Assembly (NCBI GenBank): GCA_900549195.1
Contig: URNK01000078.1
Location: 1 to 7,928, forward strand
DNA from: an uncultured Collinsella sp.
GTDB lineage: Bacteria; Actinomycetota; Coriobacteriia; Coriobacteriales; Coriobacteriaceae
Direction: 5' to 3'
DNA: 7,928 bases
Position numbers and translations under genes: made by a program
The notes under the pieces: generated by a model
What the model saw: only the letters and a program-made list of their open reading frames with translations
The model's database searches: none
What the model was told of the DNA's origin: nothing
Shown here: piece by piece, positions 7,721-7,928 of the stretch
How the letters are laid out: each line of letters opens with the position of its first letter
Position numbering within the stretch: the first letter of the stretch is position 1

Positions 7721-7723
7721 ACT

Positions 7724-7748
7724 GGGGATGGGATTCGCTGCCAACCCC
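7724..7748 (+). terminator. Weak hairpin after the NadE-like gene
   Basis: GGGG (7724-7727) pairs with CCCC (7745-7748). After an A/A mismatch, TGG (7729-7731) pairs with CCA (7741-7743) around a 9-base loop. It begins 3 bases after the stop codon, but no T-run follows, so it would be at best an inefficient or factor-assisted terminator. Confidence 0.35.
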
Positions 7749-7779
7749 GATACTTCAACTAAGCATCTTGACCCCGTTG

Positions 7780-7788
7780 TGTTATTCT
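7780..7788 (+). promoter_or_regulatory. Candidate extended -10 promoter for ruvC
   Basis: TGT-TATTCT fits an extended -10 element (TGn followed by TAnnnT). There is no good -35 at the usual 16-18 base distance (the site reads about TAAGCA). The nearby TTGACC at 7768-7773 is only 9 bases away. Transcription would begin near 7795, inside the LexA box, which is a sensible place for repression. Confidence 0.45.
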
Positions 7789-7802
7789 AGAACAGACGTT
7801 CG
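7789..7802. promoter_or_regulatory. LexA (SOS) box upstream of ruvC
   Basis: AGAACAGACGTTCG contains the perfect GAAC-N4-GTTC palindrome of the Gram-positive LexA/DinR (Cheo) box. It also fits the preferred spacer pattern (RNRY = AGAC). Only the first outer base differs from CGAAC. It overlaps the predicted transcription start and lies 55 bases before the ruvC start codon. ruv genes are SOS-regulated in several bacteria, so function and location agree. I saw no other GAAC-N4-GTTC on scanning the intergenic regions by eye. Confidence 0.78.
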
Positions 7803-7843
7803 TGAATGATGCGCGGGGCCTTGCCTTGTGCTGTGCTGGTGAC

Positions 7844-7852
7844 GAGGGGAGG
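7844..7852 (+). promoter_or_regulatory. Ribosome binding site supporting the TTG start of ruvC
   Basis: GAGGGGAGG lies 5 bases before TTG at 7858. There is no in-frame ATG or GTG nearby, and the encoded MVILGIDPG matches the normal RuvC N-terminus. The TTG is therefore the start. Confidence 0.85.
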
Positions 7853-7857
7853 TTGGC

Positions 7858-7928
7858 TTGGTTATCTTGGGTATCGACCCCGGTTTGGCCCATACGGGTT
7901 GGGGGATTATCGAGGAGCGGCGCGGCGA
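7858..7928 (+). CDS. ruvC: Holliday junction resolvase RuvC, N-terminal end (3' cut by window)
   Basis: The 23 visible codons give MVILGIDPGLAHTGWGIIEE and then RRG, the characteristic RuvC N-terminus. Asp7 is the first of the four acidic metal-binding catalytic residues. The rest lie outside the window. RuvC is an endonuclease that cuts Holliday junctions in recombination repair, working with the RuvAB branch-migration motor. By common gene order ruvA and ruvB probably follow, but this cannot be seen. Translation starts at TTG with a strong ribosome site. Transcription is probably under LexA control through the box at 7789-7802. The 137-bp gap and the SOS site suggest it starts its own transcription unit, separate from the NadE-like gene. 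Confidence 0.94.
   Translation, partial: MVILGIDPGLAHTGWGIIEERRG

Noticed and set aside
7768..7788. TTGACC...TATTCT read as a standard -35/-10 pair or a PafBC-type damage promoter
   Set aside because: The spacing is 9 bases. That is too short for a sigma-70-type promoter, and it does not fit the TTGTCRGTG-N8-TAnnnT pattern.

Overview
This is one end of a draft contig from a GC-rich anaerobic bacterium. Three things suggest the actinobacterial class Coriobacteriia, perhaps Collinsella or a relative: the style of the DnaE sequence, the strong G/C bias at third codon positions, and a superoxide reductase of the kind found in anaerobes. The taxonomic call is an inference from sequence style; no search was run. 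All genes lie on the + strand.

Bases 1-43 are not genomic. They are an Illumina Nextera read-2/i7 adapter with what looks like an 8-base index, left untrimmed at the contig end. Real sequence begins at base 44, inside dnaE.

Layout: (1) 44-1596, the C-terminal part of dnaE (replicative DNA polymerase III alpha subunit), cut by the contig end. (2) 1625-5089, a complete SWIM-zinc-finger SNF2-family helicase/translocase, 28 bp after dnaE and probably co-transcribed with it. (3) 5255-5617, a small superoxide reductase with an intact active-site iron centre but a degenerate N-terminal (desulforedoxin-like) iron site. It is followed by a strong intrinsic terminator at 5663-5696. (4) 5735-7720, a 661-residue homologue of two-domain glutamine-dependent NAD+ synthetase in which the glutaminase triad and the ATP-binding SGGxDS loop are both destroyed. 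It carries an added helical and GGPQ-repeat tail and looks like a conserved-fold pseudoenzyme. (5) 7858-7928, the first 23 codons of ruvC (Holliday junction resolvase), behind a near-consensus LexA (SOS) box at 7789-7802.

Replication and repair genes (dnaE, SNF2, ruvC) flank two unrelated genes. The most unusual item is the NadE-like pseudoenzyme. The SOS box before ruvC and the class III-like superoxide reductase are smaller points of interest. No RNA genes, CRISPR arrays, insertion sequences or phage genes were seen. No gene-free stretch exceeds 300 bases.
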